From Chryseobacterium koreense CCUG 49689 (GTDB lineage Bacteria > Bacteroidota > Bacteroidia > Flavobacteriales > Weeksellaceae): DNA of 64,000 nt. Shown one piece after another: positions 1 through 7,395 of the stretch. The position numbers and the translations under genes are program-made. Below the pieces are notes generated by a model. It was given only the letters and a program-made list of their open reading frames with translations, had not been told where the DNA came from and did no database searches. The stretch spans positions 62,001 through 126,000 of the forward strand of contig NZ_LFNG01000003.1 of NCBI RefSeq assembly GCF_001045435.1. The letters are read 5' to 3'. Positions within the stretch are counted from its first letter, which is position 1. Each line of letters begins with the position of its first letter.

Positions 1-679
1 GCGTTACCCATGGATCATCTTCTGCATGAATGATAAAGGCTTCCTGGGTTAAAGTTTTAGAAAAATCCTCCTCGATTTTCTCAAAAAGTCTGCGGGTGGA
101 TTTCTTGTTTAAGATCAGGGTTTTCCAGTCATAAGCTGCTCCTTTCGGCAAAGATTCCCCCAAAGCAAAAGTGTGTGCCGGAAAATATCCGAACAGATTG
201 CTGGTGAGCGGAAGCGCAATCCCGAAACCAAAAATCGCTTTAACCGCCACTTTCCAAGGGAGATTTCCGATGTAGGCATCTTGAGTTCCCACAAATATAA
301 ATTTCTCAAAAATGCGGGAGTCTTTATTCATCCCCAGAATCAACGCGCCCACCGAATGACCAAGGCAAAATTTTCGGTAATCAGGATAGTTTTCCTGAAT
401 ATAATTGGTCAAAGTTCTAAAATCCTCAGTTCCCCAAATCCTCATCGAAGCTTTGAATCCTCTCAATTTTTCAGGTTTTGACTCGTTGATTCCACGATAA
501 TCATAGGTTAAAACCGTAAAACCATTTTCGGCAAAATATTTGGCGAAGGAAAAATAGATTTGCTGTTTGACCCCGGTCGCAGAGTTGACGAGCAAGAGCT
601 TTCCGTTGGGATTTGCGGGTTCGAAAAGTTTGACAGAAAGCGGGAAACCATCTGCGGTTTTTAGGACTAAATCTTTCAT
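1..679 (-). CDS. Alpha/beta hydrolase (S33-like), partial, cut by window start
   Basis: The minus-strand frame is open from an ATG at 679 to the window edge, so the C-terminus is missing. The translation starts MKDLVLKTADGFPLSVKLF and has the pattern of a serine alpha/beta hydrolase: an early YDYRG turn and the nucleophile elbow GHSVG (GxSxG, about residue 95). The catalytic Asp/His part is at or beyond the edge; HAEDDPWV near position 1 probably holds the Asp loop. An in-frame ATG at 718 exists, but the -7 box at 723-730 would place the transcript start almost on it, so 679 is preferred. The substrate is unknown; esterase, lipase or peptidase are all possible. Confidence 0.8.
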   Translation of the reverse strand, partial: MKDLVLKTADGFPLSVKLFEPANPNGKLLLVNSATGVKQQIYFSFAKYFAENGFTVLTYDYRGINESKPEKLRGFKASMRIWGTEDFRTLTNYIQENYPDYRKFCLGHSVGALILGMNKDSRIFEKFIFVGTQDAYIGNLPWKVAVKAIFGFGIALPLTSNLFGYFPAHTFALGESLPKGAAYDWKTLILNKKSTRRLFEKIEEDFSKTLTQEAFIIHAEDDPWVT

Positions 680-722
680 TTTTAAGGAAAATCCACTCGT
701 GAGGGAGCGGATATTCATTTTT

Positions 723-730
723 CAAAATTA
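723..730 (-). promoter_or_regulatory. -7 box (TAATTTTG) for the alpha/beta hydrolase
   Basis: The minus strand reads TAATTTTG, matching the Bacteroidota -7 consensus TAnnTTTG. It predicts a transcript start near 716 and a leader of about 37 nt to the ATG at 679. No clear -33 TTG was seen. Confidence 0.5.
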
Positions 731-782
731 GGGATTTACCTTCGGTAAAAAGAAAATTTCGGTATGTGGAAAATAGGAATTT

Positions 783-1427
783 CTATTGCTCAATTTCCAT
801 TTCAATAAATTCAGAAACAATTTTCACCGGCGCATTATTTTGGTCAAAGCCAATATAAGTTGCATAAAAACCTTCGCCATAACCCGTTTCAAAGGCCATG
901 ATGTTTCCGGGTTTTTCCTCTTGAGGTTTCAGGATGGCGAACTGGTCAATCGCGCCGTTGTCATCAAAAAAATACGGATGAAAAAATTCCTCATAAATTC
1001 CCATGAAATCATCGCCTTTTTTTTGGAACAAATCTTTTTCCAAATGGTTCAGTCCCGCCTGAGTTTCTAGATCCATGAAGCACCCCATTCCGCTTTCCAC
1101 GGGATATCCGAAAATCTCGCCATCCTTTAATTCTTCTGGATTTTCTCCTGATCGGGTAGCCAATTTCCATTCCGAAATTTCTGTGTCAGAAAAAACAATT
1201 TCCGCATAGGCAATGCAATTGCTGTCTTTTTCTTTATGTACAAATGCCGAAAATTCACCGATTGGGAAAGTGGTTTCAAACGCGGGCATTTCGCCGGTGG
1301 TCAGCGGATCTGAAGCAACCAGTTGACCTGTCGGAAGTACTATTTTTCCAACTTCAAATGTTTCGATCAACGGACTTTCCACAAAATTTTTGTGGAAGAG
1401 TTTGGCGATATTTTCGAGGTGTTTCAT
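783..1427 (-). CDS. DUF4241 domain protein
   Basis: The protein is about 214 residues from the ATG at 1427 (MKHLENIAKLF); an in-frame ATG at 1448 would add seven residues. It shows the DUF4241 pattern: a VGKIVLPTGQLVASDPL segment, a central FPIGEFSAFVH strand, then WKLAT followed by GYPVESGMGCFMD. There is no signal peptide or membrane segment, so it is probably cytoplasmic. The function of this family is not known. It is transcribed in the same direction as valS upstream, with a 73-bp gap. Confidence 0.75.
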   Translation of the reverse strand: MKHLENIAKLFHKNFVESPLIETFEVGKIVLPTGQLVASDPLTTGEMPAFETTFPIGEFSAFVHKEKDSNCIAYAEIVFSDTEISEWKLATRSGENPEELKDGEIFGYPVESGMGCFMDLETQAGLNHLEKDLFQKKGDDFMGIYEEFFHPYFFDDNGAIDQFAILKPQEEKPGNIMAFETGYGEGFYATYIGFDQNNAPVKIVSEFIEMEIEQ

Positions 1428-1463
1428 ATACAGTGATATTAAGGACAAAGGGAATACACTAAT

Positions 1464-1493
1464 GAAGGACTTTGGAAGACCTTGGAAGTTCCA
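1464..1493. repeat. Period-10 GGAAG-rich repeat between valS and the DUF4241 gene
   Basis: Three imperfect decamers (GAAGGACTTT, GGAAGACCTT, GGAAGTTCCA) lie directly downstream of the valS stop. They share the GGAAG core of the heptamer repeats elsewhere in the window but have a different period. Confidence 0.45.
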
Positions 1494-1500
1494 TGAAATT

Positions 1501-4119
1501 TTAAAGTGTTTTCAGTTTTTCTTCCAATAAAGCGATTTTTTCCTGGGCGTCTTTTTGCTTTTTCAATTCGGTATCTACCACATTTTGCGGAGCTCCCGCC
1601 ATGAATTTTTCGTTGGAGAGTTTCTTTTCTACGGAAATTAAAAACCCTTTTAAATGCTGCAGTTCTTTTTCAGTTTTATCTTTTTCTTCGGCCAAGTCTA
1701 TGTTTTCACTTAATGGGATGGAAACTTCAGTTGCTCCGACCAGGAAAGTGAAACTCGGTTTCTCCGTTTTCTGTCCGAAATGGATTTCAGAAATGTTCGC
1801 CAATTTTTTCACCAAATCTTCATTGGCAAAGGAATTGGAATTCGTGAAGACATCAACATTTTCTCTTGGCGAAATTCCTTTTGACTGACGGTAATTTCGC
1901 ACACCGGAAATGATTTCTTTCGAGGTTTCAAAATCTCTGACTAAATCATTATTAAAAGAATCTGCTTTTCTCTGTTGTGAAATCACCAAAGCGTTTTCCG
2001 GAGTTCTTTGTGTAATATTCTGCCACAATTCCTCCGATAAAAACGGCATGAACGGATGCAGTAATTTCATCAGCTCCTCAAAATAGGAAATGGTTTTGTC
2101 GTAGACTTCCTTGGAAATCGGTTCGCCGAAATTTGGTTTGATGGCTTCCAGATACCACGAGCAGAAATCGTCCCAGATCAGTTTGTAAACCAAGTGCAAT
2201 GCATCGGAAATTCTGAATTTCTCAAACTGGTCGGCAATTTCCAGAATGGTTTTGTCCAACTGATTTCCGAACCATTCGATTGCTTGAGCGTCCGAATGAT
2301 TTGGTTTCAATGTTTGATCCTTTTTCCACCCTTGAATCAATTTGTAGGCATTCCAAATTTTGGTTGCGAAGTTTCTTCCCTGCAACATTAAATCTTCATC
2401 GAAAAGCAAATCGTTTCCGGCGGCGGAACTCAATAAGATTCCCACACGAACTCCGTCTGCACCGTATTTTTCCATCAGTTCAATTGGATCCGGCGAATTT
2501 CCGAGTGATTTAGACATTTTCCGTCTTTGCTTATCGCGAACGATTCCTGTGAAATACACGTTTTTGAACGGAACTTCTTTGCGGTATTCCAATCCGGCCA
2601 TGATCATTCTTGCGACCCAAAAGAAAATAATATCAGGTCCTGTTACCAAATCGGAAGTGGGATAATAATAGTTGATGTCCTTGTTTTCCGGGTCAAGCAT
2701 CCCATCGAAAACCGAAATCGGCCATAACCAGGAGGAAAACCAAGTGTCCAAAGCATCTTCATCTTGTTTCAGGTCAGAAGTTTGAAGTTCGAAGTTCGAA
2801 GTTTTTTCTTTCGCTAAAGTCACTGCTTCTTCGATATTTTCTGCAACCACGAAATCATTTTCTCCTTCGCCATAATAGTATGCAGGGATTTGCTGTCCCC
2901 ACCAAAGCTGGCGCGAAATATTCCAGTCGCGGATATTTTCCATCCAGTGTCGGTAGGTGTTTTTGAACTTTTCAGGATGGAACTTCACTTCATCGTTCAT
3001 CACCACATCCAGTGCAGGTTTTGCGATTTCCGACATTTTCAAAAACCACTGCTGCGAAATTTTCGGTTCGATAACCGCTCCGGTTCTTTCGGAAGTTCCT
3101 ACTTTATTCACATAATCTTCAGCTTTTAGGAGAAGACCTTTTTCTTCTAATTCTTTGACAATCAACTTCCGAACCTCGAAACGGTTTTTTCCGTTATAAT
3201 GAAGTCCGTGCTGGTTTAGGTTTCCGTCATCATCCAAAGAATCAATCATTTGTAGATTGTGGCGTTGCCCGATTTCGTAATCGTTCGTGTCGTGTGCGGG
3301 AGTAATCTTCAATGCGCCGGTTCCGAATTCAATATCCACATAATCATCTTCAATTACCGGAATTACGCGATTTGCGATAGGGACGATTACTTTTTTACCC
3401 TTTAAATGGGCGTATCTTTCGTCATTTGGATTGATGCAGACTGCAGTATCTCCAAAAATCGTTTCGGGGCGGGTGGTTGCTACAGACAAATAATCTTCCG
3501 AACCCTCGATTTTATATTTTAAATAGTAAAGCTTCCCGTTTTGTTCTTTGAAGATGACTTCTTCGTCAGAAATATTGGTTTTCGCTTCCGGATCCCAGTT
3601 GACCATTCGATAGCCTCGGTAAATCAAGCCTTTGTTGTAAAGATCCACAAAAGATTTGATAACCTGTTGTGAAAGTTTGGGCTCCATCGTGAATCGGGTC
3701 CTTTCCCAATCGCAGGATGCGCCGAGTTTTTTCAGCTGTTCCAGAATGGTTCCGCCGTATTTATCGGTCCATTCCCATGCATGCTTCAGAAATTCTTCTC
3801 TGCTAATATCTGATTTGTTGATTCCCTCTTCTTTCAATTTTGCCACTACTTTTGCTTCGGTTGCAATCGAGGCGTGATCCGTTCCCGGAACCCAGCAAGC
3901 ATTGAATCCCTGCATTCTGGCTCTTCGAACCAAGACATCCTGAATCGTGTTGTTCAGCATGTGTCCCATGTGCAGAATTCCGGTCACATTCGGTGGCGGA
4001 ATGACGATGGTATATGGCGGCTTTTCGTTGGGTTCGGAATGAAAATAATTATTTTCGAGCCAGTAGCTGTACCATTTCTGTTCGGTTTCTTGTGGGCTAT
4101 ATTTATCTGAAATCTGCAT
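1501..4119 (-). CDS. valS: Valine--tRNA ligase
   Basis: This is a class I aminoacyl-tRNA synthetase of 872 residues that charges tRNA-Val. The HIGH motif appears as HMGH at residues 50-53, after the PPPNVTG block typical of ValRS, and KMSKS lies at about 534-538. The editing (CP1) domain, the WFSSWLWP block, the anticodon-binding domain and a charged C-terminal coiled coil (from about residue 800) follow in order. Length is normal for the family. The stretch around residues 440-449, just before QDEDALDTWFSS, is encoded by four tandem heptamers (2774-2801). The gene is transcribed alone from a -7 box at 4150-4157, divergent from the DUF1573 gene. Confidence 0.97.
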   Translation of the reverse strand: MQISDKYSPQETEQKWYSYWLENNYFHSEPNEKPPYTIVIPPPNVTGILHMGHMLNNTIQDVLVRRARMQGFNACWVPGTDHASIATEAKVVAKLKEEGINKSDISREEFLKHAWEWTDKYGGTILEQLKKLGASCDWERTRFTMEPKLSQQVIKSFVDLYNKGLIYRGYRMVNWDPEAKTNISDEEVIFKEQNGKLYYLKYKIEGSEDYLSVATTRPETIFGDTAVCINPNDERYAHLKGKKVIVPIANRVIPVIEDDYVDIEFGTGALKITPAHDTNDYEIGQRHNLQMIDSLDDDGNLNQHGLHYNGKNRFEVRKLIVKELEEKGLLLKAEDYVNKVGTSERTGAVIEPKISQQWFLKMSEIAKPALDVVMNDEVKFHPEKFKNTYRHWMENIRDWNISRQLWWGQQIPAYYYGEGENDFVVAENIEEAVTLAKEKTSNFELQTSDLKQDEDALDTWFSSWLWPISVFDGMLDPENKDINYYYPTSDLVTGPDIIFFWVARMIMAGLEYRKEVPFKNVYFTGIVRDKQRRKMSKSLGNSPDPIELMEKYGADGVRVGILLSSAAGNDLLFDEDLMLQGRNFATKIWNAYKLIQGWKKDQTLKPNHSDAQAIEWFGNQLDKTILEIADQFEKFRISDALHLVYKLIWDDFCSWYLEAIKPNFGEPISKEVYDKTISYFEELMKLLHPFMPFLSEELWQNITQRTPENALVISQQRKADSFNNDLVRDFETSKEIISGVRNYRQSKGISPRENVDVFTNSNSFANEDLVKKLANISEIHFGQKTEKPSFTFLVGATEVSIPLSENIDLAEEKDKTEKELQHLKGFLISVEKKLSNEKFMAGAPQNVVDTELKKQKDAQEKIALLEEKLKTL
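2774..2801. repeat. Four tandem heptamers inside valS
   Basis: The plus strand reads TCAGAAG, TTTGAAG, TTCGAAG, TTCGAAG (28 bp, period 7). It stays in the valS reading frame and encodes about residues 440-449 (TSNFELQTSD). The AAGTT core on a 7-bp period is shared with the intergenic repeat at 25499-25526. Confidence 0.7.
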
Positions 4120-4149
4120 AAAATCTTAATTAAACATTAAAATAATGTG

Positions 4150-4157
4150 CAAAAATA
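4150..4157 (-). promoter_or_regulatory. -7 box (TATTTTTG) for valS
   Basis: The minus strand reads TATTTTTG, 30 bp before the valS ATG. It sits back to back with the plus-strand box at 4199-4206. Confidence 0.6.
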
Positions 4158-4198
4158 GGGTAAATAAAATTTTTTCGATGGATTAATAAAATAATTTT

Positions 4199-4206
4199 TA
4201 ACTTTG
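4199..4206 (+). promoter_or_regulatory. -7 box (TAACTTTG) for the DUF1573 gene
   Basis: TAACTTTG matches TAnnTTTG and lies 44 bp before the ATG at 4251, giving a leader of roughly 38 nt. Confidence 0.6.
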
Positions 4207-4250
4207 TCTTTCAATATTTAATAAACAAACCCAAAAAACAAATTAGGAAT

Positions 4251-4781
4251 ATGAAAAATATTTTCGCAGCTTTATTTTTAACTGCATCTTTCGCATTTGC
4301 GTCAGCACAAACTATTTCATTCGAAAAAACCACTGTGGATTATGGAACTGTGAAAAACGGTGCCGATGGCAATAGAAATTTCGTGGTAAAAAACACCGGA
4401 GACAAGCCGTTGATTATTTCAAAAGTACAGCCGTCTTGTGGATGCACTGTGCCGGAATGGAGCCAGGATCCAATCATGCCGGGAAAAACCGGCCAAATCA
4501 AAGTGCATTACAACACTACACTCACCGGACATTTCACCAAATCGATTGAAGTTTATTCAAACGATCCGGAAAACAGCCGAACAGTTGTCAATATCACCGG
4601 TGTTGTGGAACCTGCTGAAACTACTCAGGCCGCAGAAATGAAATCTGCCGCAGCTGACGTGGCTGTTGCTCAAAAAATTCAATTAGCGCCTAAGCAAGCA
4701 GTATCGGCTGTTACCGCAAAAGAGGCCACGAAAGTAAAAAAAGAAGTTAAAAGTACTGCAAAAAAGGAGATCGCAAAATAA
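4251..4781 (+). CDS. DUF1573 secreted protein
   Basis: The protein has 176 residues and begins with a clear Sec signal peptide (MKNIFAALFLTASFAFASAQ, cleavage after about residue 19). Residues about 22-120 form a DUF1573 immunoglobulin-like domain, with the hallmark VKNTGDKPLIISKVQPSCGCTVPEW and later VYSNDPENSRTV. The last 55 residues are low complexity, rich in Ala, Lys and Val. Members are common in Bacteroidota as periplasmic or surface proteins of unknown role. It is a single gene ended by a good terminator. Confidence 0.9.
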   Translation: MKNIFAALFLTASFAFASAQTISFEKTTVDYGTVKNGADGNRNFVVKNTGDKPLIISKVQPSCGCTVPEWSQDPIMPGKTGQIKVHYNTTLTGHFTKSIEVYSNDPENSRTVVNITGVVEPAETTQAAEMKSAAADVAVAQKIQLAPKQAVSAVTAKEATKVKKEVKSTAKKEIAK

Positions 4782-4812
4782 TGCAGTAGTATGCATTAAA
4801 ATAAAACTTTGA

Positions 4813-4841
4813 AATCACTTCTTTATTGGAGTGATTTTTTT
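4813..4841 (+). terminator. Terminator after the DUF1573 gene
   Basis: Seven-bp arms AATCACT and AGTGATT enclose a short loop and are followed by a T-run. It separates the DUF1573 gene from the PPK2 gene. Confidence 0.75.
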
Positions 4842-4862
4842 ATTTTTAGTAAAAATTAAATT

Positions 4863-5732
4863 ATGGATTTAGATTTTAGCGACAATTTTATCATTAATGA
4901 TCAATTTTCGATCAAAAATGTAGAGACTGAATATAAAGGAAAGCTCACCAAGGAAGACGGAATGCGAATGCTTGAAGAGGAGAGGGTGAAGCTCCGCGAA
5001 CTGCAGGAAAAACTGTATGCGGATGGCAGCAAATCTTTGTTAATCGTCATCCAAGCGATGGATGCGGCAGGCAAAGATTCGCTGATAGAGCATGTTTTCA
5101 GTGGGGTGAATCCACAAGGTTGCGAGGTGACCAGTTTCAAGACTCCAAGCACGAAAGAATATTCCCATGATTTTTTGTGGCGTCAATATTTGGCAGTCCC
5201 GGCAAAAGGAAAAATCGGTATTTTCAATAGAAGTCATTATGAAAGTGTCTTGGTCTGCAAAGTGCATCCAGAATATAATCTGAATGAAAAAGTATGGAAA
5301 AACGTGGGGGAATTCGATGCCAAGTTCTGGGAAAACCGCTACGAAAGTATCAGAAATTTTGAGAAACATCTCGCTGAAAATGGAACAGCCATCGTGAAAT
5401 TGTTCCTGAACGTTTCCAAGAAAGAACAGAAAAAAAGATTAATTGAAAGAATTGATGAGCAGGAAAAAAATTGGAAGTTCTCGCTGGGTGACCTCCCTGA
5501 ACGTGCGCTTTGGGACAAGTACATGGCTTGCTATGAGGAAGCCATCAACGAAACTTCCAGAAAACATGCGCCCTGGTTTGTGATTCCAGCAGACGACAAA
5601 TGGTTTACCAGAGTTGCGGTTATCCAGATCATCATCGACTCTTTGAATAGGATGGATCTAAAATATCCGGTTTTGTCCGATAAAGACCGTGCTGCCTTGC
5701 AGGCTGCGAAGCATCAGTTGCTGGGGGAATAA
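4863..5732 (+). CDS. Polyphosphate kinase 2 family nucleotide phosphotransferase
   Basis: The 289-residue protein is a single-domain PPK2. It moves phosphate from polyphosphate to AMP, ADP or GDP in the cytoplasm. The Walker A-like motif MDAAGKDS is at about residues 66-73, followed by SGVNPQGCEVTSFK and the FNRSHYESVLVCKVHPE block that carries Walker B-type residues. The conserved DLPERALWDKYM lid region and the C-terminal NRMDLKYP block are present. The motif spelling resembles class III (AMP/ADP-phosphorylating) enzymes, but the class cannot be fixed from sequence alone. Upstream and downstream terminators make it monocistronic. Confidence 0.9.
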   Translation: MDLDFSDNFIINDQFSIKNVETEYKGKLTKEDGMRMLEEERVKLRELQEKLYADGSKSLLIVIQAMDAAGKDSLIEHVFSGVNPQGCEVTSFKTPSTKEYSHDFLWRQYLAVPAKGKIGIFNRSHYESVLVCKVHPEYNLNEKVWKNVGEFDAKFWENRYESIRNFEKHLAENGTAIVKLFLNVSKKEQKKRLIERIDEQEKNWKFSLGDLPERALWDKYMACYEEAINETSRKHAPWFVIPADDKWFTRVAVIQIIIDSLNRMDLKYPVLSDKDRAALQAAKHQLLGE

Positions 5733-5742
5733 TTTTTTGACG

Positions 5743-5768
5743 ATTTGCCGGCAATCAGCAAATTTTTT
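5743..5768 (+). terminator. Terminator after the PPK2 gene
   Basis: ATTTGC and GCAAAT arms enclose a 9-nt loop, followed by six T residues, 11 bp after the stop codon. Confidence 0.65.
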
Positions 5769-6020
5769 CCGGTTGATGTTTTATATTTTGCATATGAATA
5801 TTTGGAGAGTGCCGCTGTTTTCACTGAGTTTTTTTGATTCTGGATGCACTTTTTTATTTCGCCTTGGGATCGTTTCCTTTTAATCTCGTGCTTTGCGAAA
5901 CAAATCTGTATTCTACTTTCGAAATGTTCTTAAAAGTTTCATTTTAATGCAGTCCGGATTTGTGCGCATTAATAAGGCAATGAAAAAAGAAAAAGTGGAT
6001 TTGGAAATTTCCTAAAAAAA

Positions 6021-6336
6021 CCCACAAGAAAAACTGTAAGCCGGATTCTGTTCTCCGCCGAAGCGAAGCGCCTGTTATTTATCTGCGTTCTGCGTTGCCG
6101 CAAAACTTGAGCTGTTTACCCCTCATCAACGGACGAGCCGCCCTTAACTGATGATATACTTAACATTGCACCGCAAAGAGTTTACCTGATTTCACTATAA
6201 CTGAATATACATTCTTTCTGTTGCACTGGTCCTGATCTCACGACCGACGGATGTTATCCGCTTTGCTGCTCTATGGTGTCCGGACTTTCCTACCCCCAAA
6301 AACTCGGGAATCAACAAGCCGTTTTTCTTGTGGATT
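6021..6336 (-). ncRNA. rnpB: RNase P RNA (class A)
   Basis: This is the catalytic RNA of RNase P, which matures tRNA 5' ends. The minus strand carries the 5' hallmark AGGAAAGTCCGGACACC, the central GGGTAAACAGCTC block and the 3' hallmark ACAGAATCCGGCTTA. The two ends form a perfect P1 helix, CCACAAGAAAAAC with GTTTTTCTTGTGG, which fixes the boundaries to a few bases. An A-run at 6014-6020 gives a U-tract on the RNA strand right after P1. A -7 box at 6338-6345 puts the transcript start at the 5' end of P1. A 94-codon open frame over this region (6195-6479) is not a gene. Confidence 0.95.
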
Positions 6337-6337
6337 G

Positions 6338-6345
6338 CAAAGATA
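6338..6345 (-). promoter_or_regulatory. -7 box (TATCTTTG) for rnpB
   Basis: The minus strand reads TATCTTTG immediately upstream of the P1 helix, at the spacing expected for a start near 6331-6334. Confidence 0.7.
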
Positions 6346-6493
6346 GGGAAAAGTTGGTATTGCGAAACTGGTGAGCAAAAAAGGCGGGTTAGAATGGCCG
6401 GGTCAAAAATCCGCACAACTTCCTTCTTGCTTTGAAAATGTTCCGGCAGCAATCCGGATGGTATTTTGTCATTCAACAATTCTATTTTTTTGG

Positions 6494-6501
6494 TATTTTT
6501 G
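6494..6501 (+). promoter_or_regulatory. -7 box (TATTTTTG) directly before the mscS start
   Basis: TATTTTTG ends only 4 bp before the ATG at 6506. The predicted transcript start falls on or just after the start codon, suggesting a leaderless or near-leaderless mRNA. Confidence 0.45.
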
Positions 6502-6505
6502 AACC

Positions 6506-7333
6506 ATGAATTACTTTAGCGTTGTTTCTTCAGTTTTGGAAAGGTGGTACCTCACTTTTGCGCAGTTTACCCCAAAATTGATTGTTGGGATCCTGGTCTT
6601 CAGTTTTTTTCTTTTGGCGAGCTCGTTCCTAAGTAGATCGACGGTGAAGCTCTTCCGTCGCCTTTTCCCAGAAAGCCATAAAGCGGAGACCGTTACCAAT
6701 TTGGTGGGGTTCTTTCGGTTTTTAATTATCCTTTTCGGAACTTTTGTCTCTTTGGAAATCATGGGACTCAGCGGTTTTTTCATGAAGCTGCTCGGAAGTT
6801 TGGGAGTTGCGGGAATTATTGCCGGAGTGGCGTTGAAAGATTTGGTTTCATCTATGTTTTCGGGAGTTTTGGTGGGAATTGATAAATCCTTTAAACCAGG
6901 AGATGTGGTGCAAATCAGCAATGTGACCGGAACGGTAGAAGAAATCGGATTCCTGACCACAAAAATTATTGCTGATGATGGAAAGAAAGTTTACCTGCCC
7001 AATCAGTTGATTTTCAGCTCGCCCTTCATTAATTTTTCTGCTTCTGGGAATAGAAAAATATTCATTGATATTGAAATCCCAAACACGCAAGATTTGGAGA
7101 AAGCCAAAGTAGTGATTCTGGATGAAGTGCGGAAGCTGGATGCTGTGGACCGGCTGAATCTTGCGCAGGTTATTTTGCTGAAGCAATCCTTCGGGATTTT
7201 TACCATAGAAGCACAATTTTGGATCAAGCAAGGACTTAATATCGCGGTGATGCGGAGCGAGGCTTTATTAAGAATAAAACAACGGTTGGATCAGGAGGAA
7301 ATTCAAATGGTCAATCCCAATCAAAATCGTTAG
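6506..7333 (+). CDS. MscS-family mechanosensitive ion channel
   Basis: The 275-residue inner-membrane protein opens under membrane tension to release solutes. Three hydrophobic segments occupy about residues 20-110. The third is the Gly/Ala-rich pore helix (LGVAGIIAGVALKDLVSSMFSG pattern). It is followed by the beta domain, with FKPGDVVQISNVTGTVEEIGF, and a mixed alpha/beta C-terminal vestibule. The size matches small MscS proteins such as E. coli MscS (286 residues). The start is set by the only upstream ATG in frame. It is convergent with the metalloprotease gene across a shared terminator. Confidence 0.92.
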   Translation: MNYFSVVSSVLERWYLTFAQFTPKLIVGILVFSFFLLASSFLSRSTVKLFRRLFPESHKAETVTNLVGFFRFLIILFGTFVSLEIMGLSGFFMKLLGSLGVAGIIAGVALKDLVSSMFSGVLVGIDKSFKPGDVVQISNVTGTVEEIGFLTTKIIADDGKKVYLPNQLIFSSPFINFSASGNRKIFIDIEIPNTQDLEKAKVVILDEVRKLDAVDRLNLAQVILLKQSFGIFTIEAQFWIKQGLNIAVMRSEALLRIKQRLDQEEIQMVNPNQNR

Positions 7334-7347
7334 CATGTTGCACTAAA

Positions 7348-7375
7348 AAAGGATGCCCAAATTTGGACATCCTTT
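7348..7375. terminator. Bidirectional terminator between mscS and the metalloprotease gene
   Basis: Near-perfect arms AAAGGATG-c-CCAAA and TTTGG-a-CATCCTTT lie between two convergent stop codons and are A/T-flanked on both sides. Confidence 0.8.
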
Positions 7376-7395
7376 CTTAATTTTAGGATTGATAA

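Noticed and set aside
6195-6479. 94-codon minus-strand frame
   Set aside because: It overlaps the RNase P RNA gene and its promoter and shows no protein family features.
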